The notes below the pieces were generated by a model. That model ran no database searches. It was not told the origin of the DNA and was given only the letters and a program-made list of their open reading frames with translations. A stretch of 64,000 nucleotides of DNA from Bacteroidota bacterium (GTDB lineage: Bacteria; Bacteroidota; Bacteroidia; Cytophagales; Cyclobacteriaceae): contig JACPVX010000041.1 of assembly GCA_016191555.1 (NCBI GenBank), positions 339,257-403,256 of the forward strand, given 5' to 3'. Positions 45,950 to 54,840 of this stretch are shown in pieces (within the stretch, counting starts at the first letter, position 1; each line of letters starts with the position of its first letter). The translations under genes were made by a program, and so were the position numbers.

Positions 45950-47755
45950 TCACAAAAAGCGCAGTGCCACTTTGGCGCCCCACCAAGAATTGATGTTGTA
46001 AGTGGTATCCCAATTTTGGTTGTGGATGAATTGAGGCTGATAATTTTGGAAGATGTTTGGCTTATCCGTAGCAGCTATTTCAGTAATATAGCCGTTGAAA
46101 GTCACACCTCCATAAATCCAAAACTTGCGCGCCAGTTTAAAGTCGAGGCCCAGATGCAATTTATTCAATAGGCTCATCGAAGAAGTAAAGTCGCGGGCTG
46201 AAACATGTTGCGAAGTGATATCGATATTCAGATGAATACCGGAAGAAATTTTTCGCGCGGTACCAAGGCCATAACCAAATGTCCAACTGTAATTGTTGCT
46301 GCTGACTTGATTGGGTTGTATACCGGCTAAGATGATATTGTAAAACTTGCGAACGCCTGTACGAAAAGCGAGGTTAGCATAAAATATTTCATCTGCCGAA
46401 AGCTCTAATCGATGATACCCATGATTCACATAGCTAATTAATCCGATCGGTACTCCACCCAAACTATCAGCATAATTTAAGAGACCAATCTGTGTTCCGC
46501 GCACATTCTTTCCATAGTTAAACACGGCCGAAATTTGTGAGCCTCTTACTTTACGAGTAGCAATATTGCTGGCACCTGCTAACTGTGAGCCCGAAATATT
46601 TCCGGTTACTACATTCACTGCGCCTGCTAACTGCATGCCGTTAAATTGTCCAGTCATTACGTTGGCACCTCCGGATATCTGCATTCCACGCGATTTTTTA
46701 TTCGCATAGTTAGCGAAGCCGGCAATCTGCAATCCATTTAACGATCGCAAGCTGGCATTTCCGAAGGAGCCAATTTGCAAGCCGCTGGTTTGCCCGCGAT
46801 TGGCATTGAAAGATGATAGTTGTAAACCTGTCATCTTACCGCCATTAATATTAGCAAAGCCAGATGCCTGAATACCATCTACATTTCGTCCCACCAAATT
46901 ACCAACACCGGCAATCTGCAGCCAACCCACATCTCCTCGGTCGATGTTAAAGAAAAAACCTAATTCAATTTCACGCGTGCCTAGCGAATAGCCGCCTAAA
47001 AAATTGATGGAATAATCATTGATCGTATTGCCACTCAAGCCCTTGTTTGTGCCGATATAAGGAAGAAAAGAAATTTGAATATCGCGATAGATCGTGTCGC
47101 TGATGTTCTGCACGTTCGGGTTCGATTCATACGGAAGTTGCAATGGCTCTTCTTGCTTAGCTGTATCGACAACCGCTGCTGTGACCACCGGCTTCGTATG
47201 CAACTTCACTTTCATAGAAGTGCGGCTTTGTGGTGGCAAGATCATCAGTGTATCTTCATATCCACCTTTACTAACCGACAAGTGTATTGAATCGGTTTGT
47301 TTATTAAACTTCATGTGAAAATATCCCCACTCATCTGTAAGCACTGAGTTGATGAGATCTTTGTCATACACACTCGCGTCTTTCAGTTTCTCACCGGAGT
47401 TTTCATCTTCCACAAAACCTGCGAGAATAAACTGCGATGGTTTTGGCGTGAGCGCTACCTTTTTCAAAATGATGTAACGCTCTTTTGCTTTGAAGCTGAC
47501 CGATCCTTTAAACAAATCGGTAAGAATGGCGCCAATGGTGCGATCAATGGCGTAGAGTGTTACCAACTGTTGATCGGAGATGAGTGAACTGTTGTAGGTA
47601 AACGAACAATTGCCCGCCTTGCCAATTTGATTTAATGCTTCCGGCAATGTTACTTCAACTAAGCTAATTGTAATTCTCTTATCCAAAAGAGAAGGCTGAG
47701 CCACAGCCGGCAATAAAAAGAAAGACACGAGGATAGTGCTAATGATTGTCTTCAT
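45950..47755 (-). CDS. STN-domain surface protein with ten 16-residue GxQ[IL] repeats
   Basis: A 601-residue exported protein (signal MKTIISTILVSFFLLPAVAQ). Residues about 20-100 form an STN (secretin/TonB N-terminal) domain, and about 110-190 a carboxypeptidase-regulatory-like beta domain. From about residue 275 to 430 there are roughly ten tandem 16-residue units of the form G-x-Q-[IL]-[AS]-G-x-x-N, followed by a beta-barrel-like end. The repeat resembles GLQIGLxN surface repeats (LA_2272-like). There is no TonB-dependent plug or barrel. The gene sits directly after a sigma/FecR pair, the place normally held by a TonB receptor. Confidence 0.8.
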   Translation of the reverse strand: MKTIISTILVSFFLLPAVAQPSLLDKRITISLVEVTLPEALNQIGKAGNCSFTYNSSLISDQQLVTLYAIDRTIGAILTDLFKGSVSFKAKERYIILKKVALTPKPSQFILAGFVEDENSGEKLKDASVYDKDLINSVLTDEWGYFHMKFNKQTDSIHLSVSKGGYEDTLMILPPQSRTSMKVKLHTKPVVTAAVVDTAKQEEPLQLPYESNPNVQNISDTIYRDIQISFLPYIGTNKGLSGNTINDYSINFLGGYSLGTREIELGFFFNIDRGDVGWLQIAGVGNLVGRNVDGIQASGFANINGGKMTGLQLSSFNANRGQTSGLQIGSFGNASLRSLNGLQIAGFANYANKKSRGMQISGGANVMTGQFNGMQLAGAVNVVTGNISGSQLAGASNIATRKVRGSQISAVFNYGKNVRGTQIGLLNYADSLGGVPIGLISYVNHGYHRLELSADEIFYANLAFRTGVRKFYNIILAGIQPNQVSSNNYSWTFGYGLGTARKISSGIHLNIDITSQHVSARDFTSSMSLLNKLHLGLDFKLARKFWIYGGVTFNGYITEIAATDKPNIFQNYQPQFIHNQNWDTTYNINSWWGAKVALRFL

Positions 47756-47763
47756 AAAATACG

Positions 47764-48756
47764 TTAGTGGGTGTTGCAGCCGGTTCCTTCCAAATAAATT
47801 TCTTCGTCTTTGCGGCTGATGGTGAGCCCCATCGTTTCGGCAATTACTTCTATAATCGTATTGGGGTCATCTTCAAAAAAGTGTGCGGTCAGCTGGCATT
47901 CCATAATAGCCGGTGTCAGCGTGATATGCGTCTGATAAATTTCATTCAGTAACTTCACTACCGACTTCAATTCGGTATTTCGGAAATTGAATACTTTCGT
48001 TTTGTAAGCCAAGACATTGGTATCGGCTTTTAGCAAGCGCTGAAACTCCTTTCGCGATTTGAGATAGAGCGCACTCTCTCCTGCCTTCAAATTTAAACCT
48101 GCGTTTTTCAAGGTATAAAATTGTACTTCACCTTCGGTAACAAGAATTTCAATGGTATCCTTATCGGGATAGGCTTTCAAATTGAACTCCGTACCAATAT
48201 CGCGCACGAGCACTTCATCAGCTTCGATGATAAAGGGTTTTTCTTCTTCATGTTTCACAGAGAAAAATGCTTCTCCTTTCAGTTTTACTTTCCGTTGGCC
48301 GGAACCCGAGTGAAACGAAAAACTCACTTCTGATTTTTTATTTAAGAAGATTCGCGATCCATCGGGCAACGTATCATTTTGTGTGCCGATGGTTGAAGCG
48401 ATGGTAACAACTTGGTTTTCTTTTTCACCGACCAAATAAAACAAACCGCTTACGCCAATGATCATGGCAATAGCAGCTGCTATTCGCCAATCGAAATAGA
48501 GCGTGCGGCTTTTCGCGGCATGTTGTTGGGTATTCAGTTTTGATTTCACTTTTAGCCATGCGGCATCTTCGTCAAATTTTTCGCTCACGGTAGCCTTGGC
48601 GGCAGAATCAAAAATCAGCTTAATGTTATTAAAGTAAATCCGATTTTCTTCGCTTTGCGAAATCCATTGCTCTACCTCCTGTTGTTCATCTGTCGTTGCT
48701 TCTCCGGCAAGCACATTGGCAATCAGTGTATCGATATCGTTGAAATTTTTTTCCAC
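47764..48756 (-). CDS. FecR family anti-sigma factor
   Basis: A 330-residue membrane protein with an N-terminal cytoplasmic segment, one membrane helix (AAIAMIIGVSGLFYLVG) and a periplasmic FecR domain (VRDIGTEFNLKAYPDKDTIE), ending in a DUF4974-like region (FNFRNTELKSVVKLLNEIY). It holds the ECF sigma factor until a signal from the partner surface protein arrives. The start appears to be GTG 48756, two bases after the sigma stop, so the pair is coupled. The downstream STN protein starts eight bases after its stop. Confidence 0.93.
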   Translation of the reverse strand: MEKNFNDIDTLIANVLAGEATTDEQQEVEQWISQSEENRIYFNNIKLIFDSAAKATVSEKFDEDAAWLKVKSKLNTQQHAAKSRTLYFDWRIAAAIAMIIGVSGLFYLVGEKENQVVTIASTIGTQNDTLPDGSRIFLNKKSEVSFSFHSGSGQRKVKLKGEAFFSVKHEEEKPFIIEADEVLVRDIGTEFNLKAYPDKDTIEILVTEGEVQFYTLKNAGLNLKAGESALYLKSRKEFQRLLKADTNVLAYKTKVFNFRNTELKSVVKLLNEIYQTHITLTPAIMECQLTAHFFEDDPNTIIEVIAETMGLTISRKDEEIYLEGTGCNTH

Positions 48757-48758
48757 AA

Positions 48759-49334
48759 CTAATTACTGGTTTGTATAAATAGTAAAACCAACACGAGGTA
48801 TTCTTTCAAATGCAAGCGCATCGTTTTTAATGCCTTGCCCATCTGGTTCTCTACCGTCTTCACTGAAATTTCTAATTGGTCGGCAATCTCTTGGTACTTT
48901 AATTCTTCAAAGCGGCTGAGTTGAAATACCAACCGGCACTGTTCCGGCAATGCGCGCATGGCTTCATAAATCTTTGATTCCAAATCATTGGAAATCATCT
49001 TCTCCTCCACCACAGGGCGAGCCTTCTCAGTTATATATTGATGATCCTTTGCAAATTCCTGTTTCACTTTCTCATGTTTGATTACGTTGAGACAACTATT
49101 TCGCACCATGCTGTAGAGATATGCCTTCACAGAAGTCTGCACTTGAATCGTTGTTCTGCGTTCCCATATTTTCACAAATGTATTCTGCACTACTTCTTCT
49201 GCTTCGGCTCCATCATTCAAAAATGAATAGGCGTAATGGCATAGGGGTTTGTAATAGATTTTAAAAATCTTTTCAAACGCCAGTTCATTACCCTGCACCA
49301 GCTCGCTGTCGTATATCAAGTCGCTATCTGCCAT
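48759..49334 (-). CDS. RNA polymerase ECF sigma-70 factor
   Basis: The 191-residue ECF sigma starts at ATG 49334; the longer frame begins with an unlikely TTG. Region 2 is FEKIFKIYYKPLCHYAYSFL...VVQNTFVKIWE and region 4 is LPEQCRLVFQLSRFEELKYQ...EISVKTVENQMGKALKTMR. The length and the C-terminal hydrophobic tail (LVLVLLFIQ) are typical of Bacteroidota FecI-like sigmas. It is followed by fecR and the STN gene and preceded, 38 bases upstream, by the DUF2807 gene. Confidence 0.95.
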   Translation of the reverse strand: MADSDLIYDSELVQGNELAFEKIFKIYYKPLCHYAYSFLNDGAEAEEVVQNTFVKIWERRTTIQVQTSVKAYLYSMVRNSCLNVIKHEKVKQEFAKDHQYITEKARPVVEEKMISNDLESKIYEAMRALPEQCRLVFQLSRFEELKYQEIADQLEISVKTVENQMGKALKTMRLHLKEYLVLVLLFIQTSN

Positions 49335-49372
49335 TAAAAAATGATAGCGCAATGTACGGCTAAGTTTAAATT

Positions 49373-50137
49373 TTAGTTACTATCGGCCACGTGCGTAACG
49401 TTCGCCCTGCCTACCATTAACCCTTTTCTTACGTCTGCAGACCCGGAAATTTCAATTTGAGGTTCACCAAAGGCGGTAATGCGCACCTGATTGGTAGCAT
49501 AGAGTCGCAATTTGGCTTCGCCATAAATTGACGTGAAAACGGTTTCACTATTTAATCCACTATTGTCGATCCGGTTTTCGCCATACAGGCGGTAGGTTTG
49601 TTGTTGAACGCTGCCATGAGATACGCGCAATTTGTTTTCGCCATACATGACAATCACAAAATCATTTACATTCAAACTGTCCAGCGTGATTTTCGATTCG
49701 CCATAGGCCCGCAGAATAAATTCATCGCCACTAATCATGCTGTTGCACGAAACGGCTTCTTCGCCACGCACCACTAATTTCCGTAACGAGGTGTAAGTGA
49801 CATACGCTGTTACCGAAGCATCGCGGTACATGGCCACTTTATGCTGATAATTATCCTCGAGCACATAGTGGTTTTTTTCTATGATCCGCGCACCGTCCAA
49901 ATACAGTTGGAGTGTTTTGCCCGATACATGGGCGTGAATTTTTTGTTCGCTTACTTTTGAATAGACTATCCGAACACCTTCTTTGTCGCCTTTTACAAGA
50001 ACTACATTGATCTTAGGCGAAACCACAATCTTATCAAAGAAAGGAAGAGAGCGCTTGATTTCCTGGCTGGATGCAAATCCGTGGCAACAAAAAATAAGGG
50101 CGGCTATTGCTAAAAAGGGGCGGTAATGTGTTTTCAT
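49373..50137 (-). CDS. DUF2807 (GIN domain) exported protein with YGE repeats
   Basis: A 254-residue protein with a signal peptide ending near residue 25 and a GIN/DUF2807 head domain (FFDKIVVSPKINVVLVKGDK). Its later half has a ladder of [YF]-G-E-x-[KRQ]-[IL] turns: AYGESKITL, MYGENKLRV, LYGENRIDN, IYGEAKLRL, FGEPQIEI, roughly 20 residues apart, as expected of a right-handed beta-helix. Such proteins are called adhesin heads, but evidence is slight. The start is ATG 50137. It lies just before the ECF sigma gene and may belong to the same transcript. Confidence 0.85.
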   Translation of the reverse strand: MKTHYRPFLAIAALIFCCHGFASSQEIKRSLPFFDKIVVSPKINVVLVKGDKEGVRIVYSKVSEQKIHAHVSGKTLQLYLDGARIIEKNHYVLEDNYQHKVAMYRDASVTAYVTYTSLRKLVVRGEEAVSCNSMISGDEFILRAYGESKITLDSLNVNDFVIVMYGENKLRVSHGSVQQQTYRLYGENRIDNSGLNSETVFTSIYGEAKLRLYATNQVRITAFGEPQIEISGSADVRKGLMVGRANVTHVADSN

Positions 50138-50217
50138 AATGTCTGCGTTTGATATACAGACACCCTGATTGGCTTTTACCCCTATGTCACCTTAAAATTA
50201 TTTTTAATAGTGGATCA

Positions 50218-50910
50218 TTAAGCCTTGAAATAGGCTTCCAGCTCGGCCAGTGTAGATTCTCCGCGCAAATCTTTAATCACCTGCCCTTTCTCTAAAAGAA
50301 CAATGCGTTCGCAGATTTCCGTGACGTGGTTGAGATCGTGGCTGGAGATGAGGTACGTAAGTTGTCGTTGCTTTCGTTCCGTTTGCAACAATTCTTTCAG
50401 TCGAATTTGTGAGGTGGGATCGAGGTTTTCAAAAGGTTCGTCCAGCATAATGATTTGTGGGTTGCCTATAAACGAAGCTGCAATCCCAACTTTTTTCAAA
50501 TTGCCCTTCGAGAGATCGCCAATATATTTATTCTTGCCGGTGATTTCGCCATGAAAGAGCACCTCAAATTTTTCCAAAAAGGATTTGAGATCTGCGGCAT
50601 TGTAACCGTGCAGGTTGCCCACAAACCGAAAGTATTCATCGGGAGTGAGGTAAGGAATTAAAAAGCCCTCATCCAAAAACGAGCCGACAAATTTTTTCCA
50701 CTCATCGTTGCCTTGCACATTTTTGCCATTGATGGTAATGGTGCCGGAAGTTGCTTTGACCAAATCCAACATCATTCGAAAAAGGGTGGTCTTGCCCGCG
50801 CCATTGTTTCCTACCAGGCCAAAGCTTTCATTGCTGCCGATAGAAAGTTGCTCAATGTTTACAACCGTAGCGTCTTTATATCTTTTGGTGAGAGATTGAA
50901 TTTCGATCAT
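50218..50910 (-). CDS. ABC transporter ATP-binding protein
   Basis: A 230-residue ATPase with Walker A GNNGAGKTT, signature LSKGNLKKVG (K in place of the second G), Walker B IIMLDEPFENLD and H-loop SSHDLNH. The divergent signature and short size resemble ATPases of ABC-2-type exporters. It pairs with the DUF5687 membrane gene 12 bases upstream, which supplies the membrane part. Confidence 0.93.
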   Translation of the reverse strand: MIEIQSLTKRYKDATVVNIEQLSIGSNESFGLVGNNGAGKTTLFRMMLDLVKATSGTITINGKNVQGNDEWKKFVGSFLDEGFLIPYLTPDEYFRFVGNLHGYNAADLKSFLEKFEVLFHGEITGKNKYIGDLSKGNLKKVGIAASFIGNPQIIMLDEPFENLDPTSQIRLKELLQTERKQRQLTYLISSHDLNHVTEICERIVLLEKGQVIKDLRGESTLAELEAYFKA

Positions 50911-50922
50911 AGTTTTGTTTGT

Positions 50923-52407
50923 TTATTCTTTGCGGAAGCCCGCAGCTATTTCATATTTTTTATCGGTGAAGCGTTTGGTGGTGAGTGTGATAAGATAGGG
51001 TCGTAGCGCAATGCCAATCAGTCCGGTAACACCTACTGCCATCAAACCGACTTGCGTTGAGAAGATAAATTTAAAGGGTACATAGATAACATAAGGTGCC
51101 AGCAAGATCGGGATGGCCATAATCCATTGTGCTGCGCCTACTCCTTCATAGTTAAAAGTAGACCCTTTTTTCAAATCAATTTTTTGCGGCCCCCACATGG
51201 CCATGTTCATAATGATAAACACATTGATCCCCATGTTGAAGATCATCATCACCAAATGAGCTAGAATTATATGCCAACCAAAATAGGCGTAAGGTAAACT
51301 CAGCACGAAGGCTGCCAACGTTGAAGCAGAAAGAAGCCAATACTTTGATTCGATAAATTGCCGAACGGAAATAGGGCGAGTAAATGTAAAATCAAAATGA
51401 CCGCCTTGCCAGCTGTAGAGTAATTGTCCGTAGTTGATCATGAAAGCGCCTGTAATAAACATGCCAACGAACAAAGCAAAGCCGGGCATTTTTTGAACCT
51501 CATCGCCATTGTAAAAAATCAATCCATATAAAAGCAGCAATGCACTCAGCAACACAAATGAGCGTGGGCGTTTGTTTCGCAAAATCAATTTCAACTCGAG
51601 ACTGATCCATTCGCCATAGGTTCCGAAGCCACGTAAAAATTGCCAATCGCTGTACTTGCCCCATTCGGTGGCGCTGTCTTTTTCAGAACTCCAGTCTTCA
51701 GCATACATGCCATTGACAATCACTCCATAATTGAGATAATACAAAAATGTAAATAGAGCGATCGTTATAATCACTAAAATAGAAGCGCTGGTGCCACGAT
51801 TAAAAATGAAAGAGGAAACATCCGAAAACTTAAACCACTGATAATAATCCGCTGCCGCGAAAGATCCAAAAACAAGAATCAGAGCTGCCATTCCCAGCAG
51901 ACTGTCATCTAATTTCTTTTTGTAATAAATGACCAAGTAATGTAAGCTGAAACTTAACAGCACCAGCGAGGCAAGCCAACTGATGGCGCCAGCGGTACCC
52001 CACTGCTTAGCAACTACTGTAAGTGCAAAGGGAGTAAAGATTAAAAGCACCGAGGCATTGAAAACATGTAAAATAGATTTGGATAACAAATAATGAGCAA
52101 TGCTCGATCGCTGGATAGGAAGATGTAGGTATGGTTGCACATCCAAAGCCGGCACATTTTGCATGAAGTAGCGCATGACAAACTCTGCTACGAAATAATA
52201 GAGCAGCAGTTTATTCACAAATCCTAAGCTATCCGGCTGATGTAGTTGGTTTGTAATAATACCTTCGAGGGCAAAACCAAGAGCCAGCGAATAGTCGACT
52301 ACCATGAGCGCCAGCAACCCCATAAAAATTCCCTTCGCCAGTTCTTTTTCAAAAGACACCGATCGAGTAAATTTTTTATAAGAGTGTGAGAGAAATGTTG
52401 AGATCAT
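50923..52407 (-). CDS. DUF5687 family ABC-type membrane protein
   Basis: A 494-residue integral membrane protein with about twelve helices, no signature enzymatic residues, and the family pattern near the N-terminus (FLSHSYKKFTRSVSFEKELA, YYFVAEFVMRYFMQNVPALD). DUF5687 proteins serve as the membrane half of ABC exporters in Bacteroidota and sit next to an ABC ATPase gene, as here (12-base gap). Substrate unknown. Confidence 0.85.
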   Translation of the reverse strand: MISTFLSHSYKKFTRSVSFEKELAKGIFMGLLALMVVDYSLALGFALEGIITNQLHQPDSLGFVNKLLLYYFVAEFVMRYFMQNVPALDVQPYLHLPIQRSSIAHYLLSKSILHVFNASVLLIFTPFALTVVAKQWGTAGAISWLASLVLLSFSLHYLVIYYKKKLDDSLLGMAALILVFGSFAAADYYQWFKFSDVSSFIFNRGTSASILVIITIALFTFLYYLNYGVIVNGMYAEDWSSEKDSATEWGKYSDWQFLRGFGTYGEWISLELKLILRNKRPRSFVLLSALLLLYGLIFYNGDEVQKMPGFALFVGMFITGAFMINYGQLLYSWQGGHFDFTFTRPISVRQFIESKYWLLSASTLAAFVLSLPYAYFGWHIILAHLVMMIFNMGINVFIIMNMAMWGPQKIDLKKGSTFNYEGVGAAQWIMAIPILLAPYVIYVPFKFIFSTQVGLMAVGVTGLIGIALRPYLITLTTKRFTDKKYEIAAGFRKE

Positions 52408-52472
52408 GATCTTAATTTATTTTTACCACTAAGACACCAAGATACTAAGTCTAAATATTTTCAGTAGAAATT

Positions 52473-54083
52473 TTATTGGTAAACTGATTTAATTAGATCT
52501 GCCCCCTTCTCCGCGATCATCATGGTAGGTGCATTCGTATTTCCACTGCTGATGATTGGCATCACCGAGGCATCGATTACACGCAGATTGTAAAATCCTT
52601 TCACACGCAACTGCGGATCGACCACCGCCATTTCGTCTACGCCCATTTTGCACGTTCCTACCGGATGATAAATGCACTCGGCCGTTTCGCGGATGTGCGC
52701 CAGCCATGCTTCATCTGAATCGCGCTGCTTCGGGATGTGATTTTTGATTCGGATGGATGCAAACGCTTCTGCTTCCAATACTTCCAGTGCTTTTCGTCCA
52801 CCGGCTACTTGAATTTTCTGATCTTCTTCCAGATGCAAATAGTTGGGATCAATCAGTGGTGGTGCTGAAAAGTCTGCCGACTGCAATGCAATCGTACCAC
52901 GACTTTCAGGTCGAATCTGCGCAGGGAAAATGGAGTAGCCATCTGCGGAAGGGAATGAACTCATATCATACATATCGGCAACCTTATCCATGCCCGCGTT
53001 GGTGGGTGTAAATTGAAACTGAATGTCGGGTCGGGATTTTTCCGGAGATGATTTTACAAAAGCAACAGCTTCTAAAGGTCCGATGGACATTGGGCCGCTT
53101 TTAGTAATGAGATACTCCACTAGCGCTGCCGCCTGACGATACCACGGCAAGTAGTAGTTATTTGATTTTATGTTTGCCAAACTGCTTACCGGATAAAAAA
53201 TGTGGTCATGCAAATTTTTACCAACGCCCGGCAAATCTTTTTTCACTTCGATGCCGTGGTGTTGCAACTCTTCATTCGCACCAATGCCCGAGAGCATCAA
53301 CAACTTTGGTGACTCAAATGCACCTGCACAAACAATCACTTCTTTTTTAGCACGCGCTACCATCGTGCTGCTGTTTCCTGTCATAAACTCAACGCCTCGC
53401 GCCATCTCGCCTTCCAAGATAATTTTCTTGCACAAGGCGCCACGTATAATGCTGAGATTGGTACGGTTCATGGCCGGCAATAAAAATGCACGCGCGGCAC
53501 TCCATCTCCGACTGTTCTTCATCGTGTATTGAAACCAGCCGGCTCCTTCCTGCGTGGCTCCATTCACATCGTTGTTTTCAGGAATTCCTTTTTCCGCGCA
53601 TGCTTTGATAAAGGCTTGTCCCATCACAGTGTGATACCAGTAGGCTTGCGTTACATTCATCTGACCGCCCTTGGCGTGAAATTCATTTTCAAACTGCTCG
53701 TTGTGCTCCGACTTTTTAAAGTAGGGTAATACTTCCTCGTAACCCCAGCCCTCGTTTCCTAATGCTTTCCAACTGTCATAGTCTTCGCGTTGTCCGCGAA
53801 TGTAGGCCATGGCATTGGTAGAGCTCGAGCCACCGACCACCTTGCCGCGTGGATGATATATCTGACGATTGTTAAGATGTTTTTGTGGCGTGGTGTAGTA
53901 GCAATTCCAATCCACATTGCTGTGATGCAATTTTAGATAGGCTTGCGGAATATGAATTTCAGGCTTGGTATCCTTGCCGCCTGCTTCGATCAGCAATACG
54001 GTTTTAGAAGGATCTTCGGATAACCGATTGGCCAAAATGCATCCGGCAGAGCCGGCACCGATGATGATGTAGTCGTAAGTCAT
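52473..54083 (-). CDS. GMC family FAD-dependent oxidoreductase
   Basis: A 536-residue flavoenzyme. The N-terminal FAD loop is IIIGAGSAGCILANRL. The GMC signatures PRGKVVGGSSSTNAMAYIRG and GAFESPKLLMLSGIG follow, with the catalytic histidine in IYHPVGTCKMG. It oxidises an alcohol such as choline or a similar compound; sequence closeness to choline dehydrogenases does not fix the substrate. It is monocistronic; an AT-rich inverted repeat lies immediately upstream of its start codon. Confidence 0.93.
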   Translation of the reverse strand: MTYDYIIIGAGSAGCILANRLSEDPSKTVLLIEAGGKDTKPEIHIPQAYLKLHHSNVDWNCYYTTPQKHLNNRQIYHPRGKVVGGSSSTNAMAYIRGQREDYDSWKALGNEGWGYEEVLPYFKKSEHNEQFENEFHAKGGQMNVTQAYWYHTVMGQAFIKACAEKGIPENNDVNGATQEGAGWFQYTMKNSRRWSAARAFLLPAMNRTNLSIIRGALCKKIILEGEMARGVEFMTGNSSTMVARAKKEVIVCAGAFESPKLLMLSGIGANEELQHHGIEVKKDLPGVGKNLHDHIFYPVSSLANIKSNNYYLPWYRQAAALVEYLITKSGPMSIGPLEAVAFVKSSPEKSRPDIQFQFTPTNAGMDKVADMYDMSSFPSADGYSIFPAQIRPESRGTIALQSADFSAPPLIDPNYLHLEEDQKIQVAGGRKALEVLEAEAFASIRIKNHIPKQRDSDEAWLAHIRETAECIYHPVGTCKMGVDEMAVVDPQLRVKGFYNLRVIDASVMPIISSGNTNAPTMMIAEKGADLIKSVYQ

Positions 54084-54214
54084 GTCTTAATTCGTTGATT
54101 CGGTGATTCGTTAATTCGGTGATTGGGGAATTGTTAATGTTTAATTATCCAGGTGTTTTGATTTGTTAATTTATTGTTGAATTACCGAATCAGCAAATTA
54201 CCGAATTATCGAAT
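54084..54214. repeat. AT-rich imperfect inverted repeat, AATTCG-GATTCG family, copy 2
   Basis: Repeated units of AATTCGGTGATTCG type read forward at 54086-54145, and their reverse complements fill 54165-54214, leaving a spacer and a potential long hairpin. It is the same kind as the element at 37375-37494. The right arm runs into the 54206-54679 gene and provides its stop codon and last residues (L-I-R). Confidence 0.7.
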
Positions 54215-54679
54215 TAACTCAATCGTGTTTGTGTAGTCGCCTTGGATGTCTTCCGGAAGTTTGGCCAACGTAGACTCAATCTTTTTCAACTGGCCGTGAT
54301 AGAGGTTGTACAACGTAGCGCTGCTCTTTAACGGAACGTGGGCGTCTTTCACCTTCTGACAAAAATAGATCCGCAACTCCAATTCCGTTTCTACCGCATT
54401 GGAATATTTGATGTGGCGATTCGTGAACCGTAATATCTTCCGTAACATCTTTTTCAGGAGATAGGAATTTTTACCTCTCAGTTCGTCAAATTGTGTATCG
54501 ATGTCTTCTTTGATCTGTCGCACATAGCTGGTTTCATTTTGCGATTCAAAAAGCAAATATCCCAACAGTTCTTTGTTTTCCTTTTTGTATTTCGCCAACC
54601 GCAAACAAAGCGCAATCAACACGTCCGCATCGGTGTGCTGTAATTCTTTTTTTATATCTGCTATTGGAGGAAAGGTCAT
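54206..54679 (-). CDS. Uncharacterised helical protein flanked by repeats
   Basis: A 157-residue all-helical, charged, cytoplasmic protein (IKKELQHTDADVLIALCLRL, KYKKENKELLGYLLF), with no signal peptide or membrane segment. I recognise no domain; it resembles small conserved hypothetical proteins of Bacteroidota. Its stop codon and last two or three residues lie in one inverted repeat family (54084-54214), and its start is five bases from another (54684-54840). The repeats on both sides may be chance but make the gene a small repeat-bounded cassette. Confidence 0.6.
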   Translation of the reverse strand: MTFPPIADIKKELQHTDADVLIALCLRLAKYKKENKELLGYLLFESQNETSYVRQIKEDIDTQFDELRGKNSYLLKKMLRKILRFTNRHIKYSNAVETELELRIYFCQKVKDAHVPLKSSATLYNLYHGQLKKIESTLAKLPEDIQGDYTNTIELIR

Positions 54680-54683
54680 AACT

Positions 54684-54840
54684 CAATTTGAAAATGAATC
54701 AATTTGAAAATTTGAAGGTTCAGTGCCGATCATGATTAATAATTTGAAAATGGGTCAATTTGAAAATTTGAAAATGATTATTGATAAGACGATTGGCCGC
54801 GATAGATCCATTTCAAATTACCCAATTTTCAAATCTTCAA
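54684..54840. repeat. AT-rich inverted repeat, AATTTGAAAATTTGAAAATG family
   Basis: Direct copies of AATTTGAAAATgaaTCAATTTG and AATTTGAAAATTTGAAAATG at 54688-54780 are matched by a reverse-complement arm at 54807-54840. This right arm carries the last nine codons of the TrmH gene and its stop. Units of this kind are familiar dispersed elements in Bacteroidota intergenic DNA. Confidence 0.72.

Noticed and set aside
45950..47755. Calling this gene a TonB-dependent receptor from its place after sigma/FecR
   Set aside because: STN is present but there is no plug, no TonB box and the protein is too short for a 22-strand barrel.
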